DNA of 64,000 nucleotides from the NCBI RefSeq assembly GCF_030463535.1, contig NC_132901.1:4782640-4846639 (forward strand), in the 5' to 3' direction. The DNA is from Salminus brasiliensis. Its lineage: Eukaryota; Chordata; Actinopteri; Characiformes; Bryconidae. Below, one piece after another: positions 25,738-32,268 of this stretch. Under the pieces are notes generated by a model. That model was not told the origin of the DNA and did not search any database. It worked only from the letters and a program-made list of their open reading frames with translations. The translations under genes and the position numbers were made by a program. Each line of letters opens with the position of its first letter. Positions within the stretch are counted from its first letter, which is position 1.

Positions 25738-25739
<2 letters not shown>
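5491..25739 (-). CDS. fnip2: Folliculin-interacting protein 2, complete gene of 17 coding exons (gene span)
   Basis: FNIP proteins bind folliculin (FLCN); the FLCN-FNIP complex acts at the lysosome as a GAP for RagC/D, controlling mTORC1 signalling and TFEB/TFE3, and FNIPs also bind AMPK and HSP90 (family knowledge). Exons: 25739-25651, 16472-16349, 14530-14435, 14341-14241, 13947-13873, 13765-13707, 12476-12405, 12304-12169, 11985-11784, 10899-10811, 10723-10577, 10377-10208, 9963-9243, 9078-8922, 7947-7747, 6253-6138, 5569-5491. Phases agree at every junction and the sum is 2634 bp, 877 residues plus stop. Recognised blocks: [13 protein letters not shown] start, [73 protein letters not shown] and the terminal [34 protein letters not shown] and GYCPQYMPD favour FNIP2 over FNIP1. 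The protein is shorter than mammalian FNIP2 (about 1,100 residues), mainly in the variable part of exon 13. One intron appears to use a GC donor. Confidence 0.96.
5587..5640. repeat. GA microsatellite in fnip2 intron 16
   Basis: An interrupted GA/GAGC run just upstream of the last exon's acceptor; on the gene strand it forms the CT-rich tract leading to the splice site. Confidence 0.9.
5785..6090. repeat. Interspersed non-autonomous repeat in fnip2 intron 16
   Basis: The ctgctctgtggtggccctgt core and the following agtgtagaaacaaggaggtg match a repeat I recognise from many fish introns; a fragment of the same kind occurs near 55420-55570. No coding capacity. Confidence 0.5.
6138..6253 (-). CDS. 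fnip2: fnip2 coding exon 16
   Basis: Encodes [33 protein letters not shown] and LAL, near-identical to the FNIP C terminus. Acceptor ccttgcag, donor gtacga. 116 bp. Confidence 0.96.
6725..6780 (+). mobile_element. Short LINE/SINE 3' tail fragment
   Basis: gaagtcgctctggataaaag followed by cgtattgg resembles the end of the longer LINE tail at 37990-38060, here isolated and diverged. Confidence 0.5.
7012..7640 (+). mobile_element. Decayed Tc1-like DNA transposon in fnip2 intron 15
   Basis: Starts with gtattcagaccctttgctat and ends with cgtctgaatacttttgtcaa, the inverted-end style of fish Tc1 elements. Inside are broken transposase pieces (a region resembling CCTAAGCACACAGCCAAGGC and an IEHLW-like segment), internally deleted and frameshifted. 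Its orientation is opposite to fnip2. Confidence 0.8.
7704..7997. repeat. GT and CA microsatellites flanking fnip2 exon 15
   Basis: A GT run (about 7704-7728) and a CA run (about 7957-7997) lie on either side of exon 15, close to its donor and acceptor. They create spurious Cys/Val open frames. Confidence 0.9.
7747..7947 (-). CDS. fnip2: fnip2 coding exon 15
   Basis: Encodes [19 protein letters not shown] and [10 protein letters not shown], ending NIAADF. The acceptor is preceded by a CA/GT repeat and the donor gtgcgt runs into another. 201 bp, phase 0 to 0. Confidence 0.95.
8922..9078 (-). CDS. fnip2: fnip2 coding exon 14
   Basis: Encodes [20 protein letters not shown] and [14 protein letters not shown], the start of the C-terminal DENN-type region. 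The acceptor tgtgtag is chosen because the next AG (tgtcag) would shift frame and give a stop. 157 bp. Confidence 0.93.
9243..9963 (-). CDS. fnip2: fnip2 coding exon 13 (large variable exon)
   Basis: 721 bp. Begins with conserved [20 protein letters not shown] and the [18 protein letters not shown] helix, then a poorly conserved Ser/Glu/Thr-rich stretch containing four diverged SERTNE-like repeats, then RVQFTIGS and [15 protein letters not shown], ending ELPLPS across the splice. The variable part is much shorter than in mammals. Confidence 0.95.
10208..10377 (-). CDS. fnip2: fnip2 coding exon 12
   Basis: Encodes [29 protein letters not shown] and [11 protein letters not shown], all conserved FNIP blocks. 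The donor gtacac runs directly into a GT microsatellite. 170 bp. Confidence 0.96.
10577..10723 (-). CDS. fnip2: fnip2 coding exon 11
   Basis: Encodes [29 protein letters not shown] and EHGAKN, all strongly conserved. Donor gtgagt. 147 bp. Confidence 0.96.
10811..10899 (-). CDS. fnip2: fnip2 coding exon 10
   Basis: Encodes [19 protein letters not shown] and VMEALGEF, joining AIER of exon 9 and R-M-T-V-W of exon 11 without frame loss. Donor gtgagg. 89 bp. Confidence 0.94.
11095..11175. mobile_element. Tc1-type MITE end in fnip2 intron 9
   Basis: gacaaaagtattgggacact is the usual end of a common fish Tc1-related miniature element; the rest of the copy is not clear. Confidence 0.45.
11784..11985 (-). 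CDS. fnip2: fnip2 coding exon 9
   Basis: Encodes [19 protein letters not shown], a conserved hydrophobic strand and [17 protein letters not shown], the core of the FNIP middle region. Donor gtgagc. 202 bp. Confidence 0.96.
12035..12118 (+). mobile_element. SINE tail fragment in fnip2 intron 8
   Basis: gtgtgctagtcttaatgtgc and ggggcattgctagtgatggg match the 3' part of the SINE at 14668-14908. Confidence 0.5.
12169..12304 (-). CDS. fnip2: fnip2 coding exon 8
   Basis: Encodes [15 protein letters not shown], a Ser run and [17 protein letters not shown], ending FPRW. The WLRSQ wording is closer to FNIP2 than FNIP1. Donor gtgagt. 136 bp. Confidence 0.95.
12405..12476 (-). CDS. fnip2: fnip2 coding exon 7
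   Basis: Encodes [12 protein letters not shown] and then [10 protein letters not shown], a conserved regulatory block of FNIPs. Acceptor ctctag, donor gtacgc. 72 bp. Confidence 0.94.
13390..13665 (+). mobile_element. Tc1-derived miniature element in fnip2 intron 6
   Basis: Begins with atgtttgtggacgacacttc and contains gaactgtgttctctggaatg followed by gatggatagtgctccatcca, the remnant of a Tc1 transposase C-terminal region. Related copies are at 22270-22700 and, inverted, at 56480-56735. Confidence 0.7.
13707..13765 (-). CDS. fnip2: fnip2 coding exon 6
   Basis: Encodes [19 protein letters not shown], matching the FNIP LQDSFE block. The acceptor is ttttag, upstream of a decoy AG six bases further in; only the first keeps frame with exon 5. 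59 bp. Confidence 0.9.
13873..13947 (-). CDS. fnip2: fnip2 coding exon 5
   Basis: Encodes [18 protein letters not shown] and a Ser/Thr/Asn-rich end. Donor gtaagt. 75 bp, phases 2 to 2. Confidence 0.93.
14100..14215 (+). mobile_element. SINE head fragment in fnip2 intron 4
   Basis: gccgctatgaagccgtgaat then gcaggttcgaatgcttgcc, a diverged Pol III box B, and catcagcagctggagccaga. It is the 5' part of the family whose body lies at 14668-14908. Confidence 0.5.
14241..14341 (-). CDS. fnip2: fnip2 coding exon 4
   Basis: Acceptor tgtgcag, donor gtaagt. Encodes [18 protein letters not shown] and then [16 protein letters not shown], among the most conserved FNIP blocks. 101 bp. Confidence 0.95.
14435..14530 (-). 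CDS. fnip2: fnip2 coding exon 3, probable GC donor
   Basis: Acceptor ccctgcag. 32 codons rich in Ala, Pro and Ser, ending ECPPTYQ. The only end that joins exon 4 in frame and restores the family motif [10 protein letters not shown] is CAG followed by gcaggt, a GC-AG intron. The GT seven bases earlier (after 14442) would leave phase 2 and break the frame. Confidence 0.75.
14668..14908 (+). mobile_element. SINE body in fnip2 intron 2
   Basis: gagagcgcaattgaccattc, ctccggagcgtatcggctgt, ggcggcagttcgaaaagagg and cattgctagtgctaggggga occur in family order. I recognise this as a repeat abundant in some otophysan fishes; naming the exact family needs a repeat library. Confidence 0.6.
15020..16140. 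other. fnip2 intron 2, no further gene
   Basis: Contains short CA and CT runs near 15195-15240 and diverged sequence with no recognised exon on either strand. Confidence 0.4.
16148..16660. repeat. Microsatellite cluster around fnip2 exon 2
   Basis: CA runs at about 16149-16188, 16294-16332 and 16619-16656 and a GA run at about 16488-16545 surround exon 2. The GA run is on the acceptor side and reads as a CT tract on the gene strand. Confidence 0.9.
16349..16472 (-). CDS. fnip2: fnip2 coding exon 2
   Basis: Acceptor cactcag and donor gtaggt. It completes a Cys codon with exon 1 and encodes the highly conserved FNIP segment [19 protein letters not shown], the start of the N-terminal longin-type region. 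124 bp, ending in phase 0. Confidence 0.95.
16900..16980. repeat. CT/GA low-complexity run
   Basis: Interrupted CTCTCG/CTCTCT repeats within fnip2 intron 1. Confidence 0.85.
17525..21240 (+). repeat. 31-bp minisatellite with higher-order repeats in fnip2 intron 1
   Basis: About 3.7 kb, roughly 119 head-to-tail copies. The unit core is aaacaaacactcgggctag followed by gtgtgttggaccc or gtgagtcagcccc. Marker units with gagttaacccctaataaac start at 18151, 18399, 18709, 18957, 19267, 19639 and 20166; all gaps (248, 310, 248, 310, 372, 527) are exact multiples of 31. The pattern 248+310 = 558 bp (18 units) is repeated, so larger blocks have been copied. Few units vary in length, which points to recent unequal exchange. 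Confidence 0.97.
21241..23760. repeat. Microsatellite-rich part of fnip2 intron 1
   Basis: Multiple CA/GT and CT/GA runs (near 21330, 21420-21530, 21605-21633, 22343-22362, 22827-22915, 23140-23160, 23346-23367, 23545-23575, 23707-23733). Open frames here are low-complexity. No exon is recognised. Confidence 0.85.
22270..22700 (+). mobile_element. Tc1-derived miniature element in fnip2 intron 1
   Basis: Starts near gggacaccccttctaatgat, contains ttctctggaatgatggatgg and a broken transposase tail (gctaacgcttttgtagctga, caatgctccaaaatctagta), and ends near cccaatacttttgtccacaa. Same family as 13390-13665. Confidence 0.75.
23806..24146. mobile_element. hAT-type non-autonomous element with 8-bp target duplication
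   Basis: 341 bp bounded by inverted ends TAGGGATGCACCGATC and GATCGGTGCATCCCTA, rich in TATCGG motifs. It is flanked on both sides by atacagtc (23798-23805 and 24147-24154), the 8-bp target duplication expected of hAT transposons. No coding capacity. It lies in fnip2 intron 1. Confidence 0.92.
24160..25000. other. fnip2 intron 1, AT-rich, no gene recognised
   Basis: Mixed sequence with short open frames and AT-rich stretches. No motif or splice context to support a gene. Confidence 0.4.
25145..25152. promoter_or_regulatory. Consensus CRE palindrome TGACGTCA in fnip2 intron 1
   Basis: A perfect 8-bp CREB/ATF palindrome, about 500 bp inside intron 1 in the GC-rich zone. A CACGTG E-box lies at 25283-25288. 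Occupancy is unknown. Confidence 0.35.
25651..25739 (-). CDS. fnip2: fnip2 coding exon 1 (start codon)
   Basis: The ATG at 25739 has A at -3 and G at +4, a strong context. It encodes [13 protein letters not shown] followed by a short basic stretch, 29 codons plus two bases, and ends in TG before a gtaagc donor. The [10 protein letters not shown] start is typical of FNIP proteins. A CAG tract abuts the start codon. Confidence 0.93.
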
Positions 25740-25783
<44 letters not shown>

Positions 25784-25785
25784 AG
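25740..25785 (-). repeat. CAG repeat in the fnip2 5' leader
   Basis: On the mRNA strand: three CAG, one TAG, then ten uninterrupted CAG, one C and the start codon. It is a pure triplet tract immediately 5' to the ATG, likely polymorphic and able to fold into a hairpin at the start site. Read in frame with the ATG it would be Ser codons, but I see no upstream in-frame ATG. Confidence 0.9.
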
Positions 25786-26100
25786 CGCCAGTTCCCGGCT
25801 CTCGCGCTCACACAGACACGCCGGTAGCCCGACTAGCCAGGCTCCTCCATGCCGGCTCGGTCGCGCGCACGCCTACCAGTCACGCGCCAGGTGGCACTCA
25901 CGTAAAGAGCGTGTGGCACAGCCTCACCGTGCAAGCAGCCTTGTTTCGCTCCCCACCCGTATTCAGGCCAAGCCCCGCCCCGCCTCCTACACTGCCATTG
26001 GCTACTAGTGCTCAGCCTGGAGGCGGTGCTTGCCGGAAAACGGGTGGGAAATGCAACGGCGAACACAGAGGCCGCTTCATTCATTTCAGTCAGAGGACTC
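25786..26100 (-). promoter_or_regulatory. fnip2: Probable fnip2 promoter, GC-rich
   Basis: GC- and CpG-rich DNA directly upstream of the start codon. It holds a tandem GC-box-like run at 25972-25985 and an inverted CCAAT at 25997-26001, both oriented toward the gene, and no obvious TATA box. The transcription start cannot be fixed from sequence alone. Confidence 0.55.
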
Positions 26101-26199
26101 AGTGTTATTTATTCAGAAAGATGCGGAGAGATTTCTCTCCTAAACAACATAAGGAGCTTTAATAATATAATACTTCATATTAAACAATAATATTCATCA

Positions 26200-26630
26200 T
26201 AATAAATGTGGTATATGCAAAGATTTGGACACCTTACTGAGTACATGAGGTGTGCCTATGGTCATTATCCTGCTGTAGAGGCCCTGTCCAGCTTCAGCCT
26301 CTTAACAGGTGGTTTGACTTGCAGGTATCATGTGGAACCCACTTATCTGTCCATTCATGCAATACTGCCAATGCTACCTTCAGCAATGTAGCAGCAGCTC
26401 CACAGCTGGCCAGTAAAATGTAGTTGCAATCAAAACTACTCAACCCTGCTCAATAAGTACTAAGCAAAAGTTTACCATACACCAATTAAATAAGAGCAAT
26501 TTACATAGCAACCTCAGAATTCCTCAGCCCGCCCCCCTCGAACTGAATCCCTCTTAAAGGAGCACACATTTGCAAAAATCAGGCGTCAAATCAAAGGGCT
26601 TCATTAGTTGCCTCAGGGGTGCTTCAGGTA
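26200..26630. other. Intergenic DNA upstream of fnip2, no gene recognised
   Basis: Unremarkable AT-rich sequence. The short open frames have no family motifs. Confidence 0.4.
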
Positions 26631-26633
26631 AAA

Positions 26634-27504
26634 CCAGGGCCGGCCCGAGCTTTTATCAGGGTTCATACACTTTAACCAGGATTCCAGGATTCCAGGACTT
26701 TCCAGGACTTTCCAAGAAATCCAGCACCCCAAATTTTTCCTTTATATGTTTACGGGAAAGTTTGGCCCAACCACGACCAAAACTGTGCATGGTCATATGT
26801 GCTATATATTATTATATAAAATGACGACAGTAGCTCATTACAATATTTACCATTGACTTTTAATTACTTTTCTCAATGTCGTTACTTTTCAAGAACTACT
26901 CAGTACTGGATTTTAGCATGTTTGTTTTCCATGACTTTCCAGCTTTTCCAGGACCTGTATGAACCCTGCTTTATGGGACCCTAAGCAGGTTTTCATTTGG
27001 GGATCCCCCCTTACCACCACCATACCACCACCACTGTCTGTGTAACGTACCCACTATCGTTAGCATTATTATGTAATTAGCTTATATCACACCGGTGTCA
27101 TTCTGGCTATTGTTTTTAACCTAACATGAGGAGCAAGCTCACAAAAATGATGTAATTATTTTTCACCTTTAAATACAGAGAGGTGTCATTTTATAATATT
27201 TATATATAATTACTATAATAAGTTGTGAACAGATGTGCAAACGGGAGGCGGAGCTTTTTTTTCTTCCTTAGAGCTATTTGTCGAGAAAGAGATATTGTGC
27301 AATACGCTGAAGCGTCCGACCTAGCACTGGTGTGCCAACTATGAAAATAAATGTATATAAAAATGTAATGTTGTCTTATTATTTAATGTTATTTGTCAAA
27401 TATGTATATTTTTCTAATAAAGTCTTGTAGCTCTTGGGGCCCCCCTGGTGACGCTGGGGCCCTAATCAGCGACGTAATTGAAGCATGCCTTAGGCCGGCT
27501 CTGG
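26634..27504. mobile_element. Outer DNA-transposon-like element with GGCCGGC ends
   Basis: Left end ccagggccggcccgagc, right end ttaggccggctctgg, inverted relative to each other. The inside carries gggaccctaagcaggttttc and ggggcccccctggtgacgct, as in a common fish repeat. It is interrupted by the element at 26657-26968. Target duplication not clear. Confidence 0.6.
26657..26968. mobile_element. Inner hAT-like MITE, nested
   Basis: 312 bp with inverted ends cagggttcatacac and tgtatgaaccctg and internal ttccaggactttccaggact repeats. The flanks gcttttat and ctttatgg are a poor 8-bp match, so the target duplication is eroded or mis-set. Inserted into the element at 26634-27504. Confidence 0.7.
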
Positions 27505-27599
27505 ATAAAACACATCAAATACCTGGACTGGCTCGGGAGGGGTTTGTTGGCTGTGAGGTTTGACTGCATGTTAGAAATATGGCCGATTATTTCACTGGA

Positions 27600-27905
27600 A
27601 ACCTGCACAGTGTGTGGAGGGCAAGACGGATTCAATAAAGTATCAGGAAATCCTAGAAAACGTCCCCAAAAAAGCATGTCTTCTGTGCGGAAGCTGAAGC
27701 TTGGACGTCACTGGACCTTGCAAAAGAACAATGATCCCAATCGTACCTCAAAGTCCACCTGAGGCTTGGTTTCAGAAGAAGGTTTTTAAGAAGGTGGATG
27801 TGGTGCGCAAACCTATGAATATTAGTGAACTGGAGGCCACTGGCCATGAGGAATGGTCTTGGATTTCTCAGGAATGCCATCAGAAGCTGGTGGGTTGAAT
27901 AATTC
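27600..27905 (+). mobile_element. Tc1/mariner-like transposase remnant
   Basis: Encodes SSVRKLKLGRHWTLQKNNDP, a diverged version of the Tc1 second-Asp region in which the Gln-Asp-Asn is not intact, then a frameshifted tail. Not functional. Confidence 0.6.
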
Positions 27906-27971
27906 TGAGACTGCAGTCGTCGCCTAATTACACCCCTTCCATTCTATTTCTACTGGTTTTCCCTGTAAATG

Positions 27972-28134
27972 TTAGAGAGAGCCTCCAGGAAAGTGTTTCT
28001 CACAGAGCCCGACCACAGGGTGACTACAGGGGTAATCAGCCCAGACTGATAGATTAGACCTAGCTCCTCTGTATCCAGTTATAGCACAGTCCTCATCTCC
28101 TTCATAGTCATTGGGTTCCCCCTCCCACCAGAAG
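27972..28134 (-). CDS. L1 lectin-domain exon 3 with EPN motif (stop codon)
   Basis: Encodes FWWEGEPNDYEGDEDCAITG then VWADYPCSHPVVGLCEK and a short tail HFPGGSL before TAA. EPN is present; the WND position reads WAD. Confidence 0.92.
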
Positions 28135-31100
28135 CTGAAACACACAGAATCAGACTGTTCACTATTTCACATCCAGATCTACAGCGAGAGCTACAGTGAA
28201 GACCTGCATCAGTTCAGTGGTCTCTTACTCAGTGGTCAGTCCTGAGCCGTCCACCCATTTCCAGAGCCCCTCTGTGCGTTTGTCACTCAGACCAATCCAA
28301 GCTTCAGTGCTGCCAAATTCTTTATTGATGAACTCCTGAAATCCAGCACAGTGTGACATCATGTTAACAGATACAGCTGGAGAAGAGTCTCTCTCTCTCT
28401 CTCTCTCTCTCTCACCTGTTCCTCTCTGCTGTTGATGATCACCAGGTCTCCTCCCTTTTCTGTGCAGGTCTTTCTGTTCTCTCCCCAGCTGTTCTTCATA
28501 GCAATGATGTAATACATGCTGGAGTTGAAAAACCTCCATCCTTCATCAGCGACTAATTGCTCTTTTAAAAGAGAAAGTGATGCGTTACGCAGTTCAGGTC
28601 AATTGTGGGGAAGTCAGTACACTGCACAGCACAATAAAGCTGGGCTCTCTGGTCTAGTGAGGATGTTCTGGTGTTGGGTTCCCCTCCCAAAATGGTAAGA
28701 GCAGATGTACAGACGTTTGGGTGGGTTTTTCAAATTTAGTGCCTATTTAGCCCCTCCTCCTCCTCCTCCCCCAGTGATGACCACACCCTCTAACTGAGCA
28801 CAGCACCCCCCCCCCCCCCCCCCCCCCACTGTAAGTTTATTATCACTGTGGTTCTAATCTATATCAGTGGATCCGCTGCCGCTCTGGAAGCTCTACACAA
28901 GGTTAACAAACATTTGTAGTGAGTGAATAAGCTCTGCTCTTTCTGAAGAGGATGTGTTACAGTTCCCAATAATCAATCATCAATAATCACTTACTCAGTT
29001 CAGAAAGCCTCTTCTGCAGCTCATCTCTCTCCCCCTGTAATTGGTTTCTCTCTGCAGTCAGCCTGGTGTTACTGGTCTGTAACTGGTCTCTCTCTTTAGT
29101 CAGGTCAGTGTATCTGGTCTGTAACTGGTCTCTCTCTACAGTCAGGTTGCTGTTGCTGGTCTGTAAGTGGTCTCTTCCTTTAGTCAGGTTGTTGTTGCTG
29201 GTCTGGAACTGGTCTGTTTCTGCAGTCAGGTTGGTGTATCTGGTCTGTAACTGGTCTCTCTCTCTAGTCAGGTCAGTGTATCTGGTCTGTAACTGGTCTC
29301 TTTCTTTAGCTATGTTAGTGTATCTGGTCTGTAACTGGTCTCTCTCTACAGTCAGGTTGTTGTTGCTGGTCTGTAACTGGTCTCTCTCTTTAGCCAGGGA
29401 GGTGTAACTGGTATATAACTGGTCTCTCTCTTTAGTCAGGGAGGTGTAACTGGTCTGTAACTGGTCTCTCTCTTTAGCCAGGTTGGTGTTGCTGGTCTGT
29501 AACTGGTCTCTCTCTACAGTCAGGCTGGTGTAACTGGTCTGTAAGTGGTCTCTTTCTTTAGCCATGTTGGTGTTGCTGGTCTGTAACTGGTCTCTCTCTC
29601 TAGTCAGGTCAGTGTATATGGTCTGTAACTGGTCTCTCTCTCTAGTCAGGTCAATGTATCTGGTCTGTAACTGGTCTCTCTCTCTAGTCAGGCTGGTGTA
29701 ACTGGTCTGTAAGTGGTCTCTTTCTTTAGCCATGTTGGTGTTGCTGGTCTGTAACTGGTCTCTCTCTCTAGTCAGGTCAGTGTATCTGGTCTGTAACTGG
29801 TCTCTCTCTCTAGTCAGGTCAGTGTATCTGGTCTGTAACTGGTCTCTCTCTTTAGCCAGGTTGGTGTTTCTGGTCTGTAACTGGTCTCTCTCTTTAGTCA
29901 GGTCAGTGTATCTGGTCTGTAACCGGTCTCTCTCTACAGTCAGGCTGGTGTATCTGGTCTGTAACTGGTCTCTCTCTTTAGTCAGGTCAGTGTATCTGGT
30001 CTGTAACCGGTCTCTCTCTACAGTCAGGCTGGTGTATCTGGTCTGTAACTGGTCTCTCTCTTTAGTCAGGTCGGCGTAACTGGTCTGTAACTGGTCTCTC
30101 TCAGTGGTCTGGTTGGTGTATTTGCTCTGTAACTGGGCTTTCTCTATATTCTGGTTGGTGAAATTGGTCTGCAGTCGGTCTCTCTCTGCTCTAAACCTGA
30201 GCTGCTGGGCGGTTATGGCGGTCAGCAGGAGGACACACAGCAGCCCCAGGCACACTGTAGCCAGTCTGTAGAGTCTGTACACAGTGATTTCTCCTGTTGG
30301 TGAAGAAAGACTAATTACAGTACTTGATCTTCTCCTGGTGAAGTGCTTTAGTCTCATTTATCTGTACATTCACAGCAAGCATTTCACATTTAGGGTCAAC
30401 ACAGCATAAACAGTGAAGAAAGTGGGAGTGGGGATTGGACTCCAGACCTCCACTGGGACTCTCAGAGATGTGAGCATTAATTCAAACAGCCTTGAAGGAA
30501 ACCAAACACAGGCGGTTCTCGTAGTCGGTGTGTTGGATGTGGGCGCCTTTGACATGGGCAAATTCCATGACCAGATTACTGGGTCTGAGCATCTCCACAG
30601 AAAGGCTTGTGGGATGCCCCAGTCTGCAGTGGTAAGTACACCAACATTAGTCCGAGGCTTATTGACGCGCAAGGACAACAAAGGCTATCCTGGCCGGCCC
30701 ACACTAACAGATGGGACTGGACCAATGAAAGCTCCCACACTGGGCTCTTACAACAAGCTGCAGACCTGGAACTTCCAGAATGGAAGAAGCTTGCCTGATC
30801 AGATAAGTTATGTTAAAAAGACATGTTTTCTTTAATTGTTTAATGAGCTGTGTGAAGGAGGTAGCTAAAGATGCAGGTGTATGGAAGCATACGGTCATAC
30901 AGGTCTACCAGCAGTGGCAGAAATTCCAGTCTACAGGAAATTCTTGAGCAGAGGTGAGCAAAGGCCTCCTGCATCTTTCAGAAACTGGTTGAGGGGCTCT
31001 GACCCCACAGGTATTTATAGCCCAATTTACAAGAGCCCGAAGTTACAGCCATCTTGAACAGACAAGTTGACTTTTTCTCTGTTGATTGTTTTCCTCAAAA

Positions 31101-31287
31101 AGGCTTTACTGCTGATACCTGTGTGGCGAAATCGAAACCTCTCCTTCTGGCTGCCGAACTCTGAGTCGGGGTCATCGTCTGTAACAGTATCGGTGCCATC
31201 ATAGTCAACCATCAGTAGCACATCTAGGTCTCCTCGTTTCAGCTCCCCAAGGCAGTTCATCTCCTCATTACGGACATTCTGAGACAT
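27972..31287 (-). CDS. C-type lectin L1, CD209-like, with very long neck (gene span)
   Basis: Type II membrane C-type lectin, probably an innate pattern-recognition or adhesion receptor at the cell surface (family inference). Exons: 31287-31119 (tail, tentative), 30293-28995 (membrane and neck), 28561-28416, 28335-28229 and 28134-27972 (lectin domain). The phases agree and sum to 1884 bp, 627 residues. The membrane segment is near LATVCLGLLCVLLLTAIT. The neck has 27 full 14-residue units of the type ERDQLQTRYTDLTK, an extended coiled coil with Leu at 5 and 12. The lectin domain shows GWRFFNSSMY, WIGLSD, WKWVDGS, GEPNDY, EDC, WADYPC and GLCEK. EPN suggests mannose-type specificity, but WND is WAD. 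Paralogues L2 and L3 are on the plus strand. Confidence 0.88.
28229..28335 (-). CDS. L1 lectin-domain exon 2
   Basis: Encodes EFINKEFGSTEAWIGLSD and RTEGLWKWVDGSGLTT, the WIGL core. 107 bp, the same length as in L2 and L3. Confidence 0.92.
28416..28561 (-). CDS. L1 lectin-domain exon 1
   Basis: Encodes KQLVADEGWRFFNSSMYYI through GGDLVIINSREEQ. The donor gtgaga runs into a GA repeat. 146 bp. Confidence 0.9.
28806..28828. repeat. Poly-C run in L1 intron
   Basis: About 23 consecutive C between the neck and lectin exons of L1; on the gene strand a poly-G run. Confidence 0.9.
28995..30293 (-). CDS. L1 transmembrane and neck exon, 27 x 14 residues
   Basis: Acceptor caccaacag, donor gtaagt, 1299 bp, uninterrupted. 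Encodes the membrane anchor and 27 full 42-bp units plus a final partial one. An ATG inside the upstream intron (30357) is in frame but precedes the acceptor and is probably not the start. The uniform 42-bp repeats also leave the antisense strand open. Confidence 0.92.
30590..30835 (+). mobile_element. Tc1-like transposase remnant
   Basis: Plus-strand frames read LIDAQGQQRLSWPAHTNRWD, recognisably a fish Tc1 transposase segment, with frameshifts on both sides. It lies in the first intron of L1 in opposite orientation. Confidence 0.6.
31119..31287 (-). CDS. L1 candidate cytoplasmic-tail exon
   Basis: 56 codons starting MSQNVRNEEMN, with an acidic stretch DTVTDDDPDSEF and a basic end RFRFRHT, then g-gtatca donor. 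Its phase 1 end fits the neck exon exactly, as in L2 and L3, and it starts MS like their tails. The sequence is otherwise unlike theirs and transposon relics lie beside it, so this exon is only probable. Confidence 0.5.
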
Positions 31288-31369
31288 CTCTATGTGGCAG
31301 AGAGTTAGAAAGAGTCAGGAAACTCTTCTGAGATGATGGGTCAACTGTGGTCATACAGGGATGCAGATG

Positions 31370-31965
31370 GTCAGCATGTCATGACTGAAACAGGCCCAAA
31401 GTTTGCCAAAAGAACCTCCCCCCACACCAATACACCACCACCTCCACCAGCCTGGACTGCTGACACATGCCAGGTTGGATCAGTGGATTCATGCTGTAGG
31501 ACAGCGTAGGCCACTGGGGCTGGAGTCCGGCACGGTTTACTGATTTCCTTGCTCTAACAGACGTAGCATTGCTAGTGCTATGTTAGGTTAGGGTGGATTA
31601 ACTGGCAGTAACAGACCCTCCAGGACTGGAATTGCCCATCCCTGCTGCAGTGGCCTGTTGGCACTGCGGCCTCAGCTTTCTGTTCTTAGCTGACAAAAGT
31701 GGCACCCAACACGTCTTTTACAGTTGCTGCCCATTGAGATGCCTCGATGCCCCCTCTTGGACATGGACTTCCTTCGTCTTCCTTCTCGCTCGTTCTGCTT
31801 CTTAGTGGTGGGCTTTCTTTATTACACCATTCTGAGTAAAACCCCAGGAGATCATCAGCTCTAGAGACACTCCAACAGTCAGGCCCTCTGACACCAACCA
31901 TGTGTCATGCTACGTTCAGCATCCCTAAGATCGCATCCCTCCACATTCTGATTCTGGGTGATGTG
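31370..31965 (-). mobile_element. Tc1-like element remnant upstream of L1
   Basis: The DNA pieces ctgttcttagctgacaaaag and ccaccacctccaccagcctg and the minus-strand peptide piece RADDLLGFYSEW belong to a widespread fish Tc1-like family. Heavily mutated. A short SINE-tail-like piece (gcattgctagtgctatg) is inserted near 31565. Confidence 0.6.
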
Positions 31966-32166
31966 AACATTATCTGAAGCTGCAGGGTCCTAGATTACGA
32001 TGGCCTTCTAATGTTTGTGGTATTAGGTGGAGCCTATTTACTTATTTTAGTATATATTTAGTAATATTCAGTTTTAATATCATCTGAGGTCAGAAAACCC
32101 TAGTTTAGCAATAGGTCTATTAACTATTAGCTAGAACCTGGAGCAGAACAGTGGGGAACATCTCAC

Positions 32167-32268
32167 CGGGCTGTCAGGGCTTGACTGAACACCGTCCTCC
32201 TGTTTAACCAGGTTCAGATGGAGCCCCTCAGGGACCAGGAGCTCCGCAGCAGACCCCTCAGACTGAAC
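32167..32268 (-). other. Coding-like exon of unknown gene
   Basis: 102 bp, one open frame only, phase 0 at both ends, acceptor ctgtcag and donor gtgaga. Encodes SEGSAAELLVPEGLHLNLVK followed by QEDGV. Not recognised. Its phase does not fit the L1 tail exon, and no partner exon was found. Confidence 0.3.

Noticed and set aside
25602-26162. 186-codon plus-strand frame with poly-Ala/Leu
   Set aside because: Antisense of fnip2 exon 1 and its CAG/CTG tract in GC-rich DNA where stops are rare.
29066-30079. Plus-strand open frames opposite the L1 neck
   Set aside because: Antisense shadow of the 42-bp neck repeats; the minus strand has the membrane anchor, splice sites and lectin exons.
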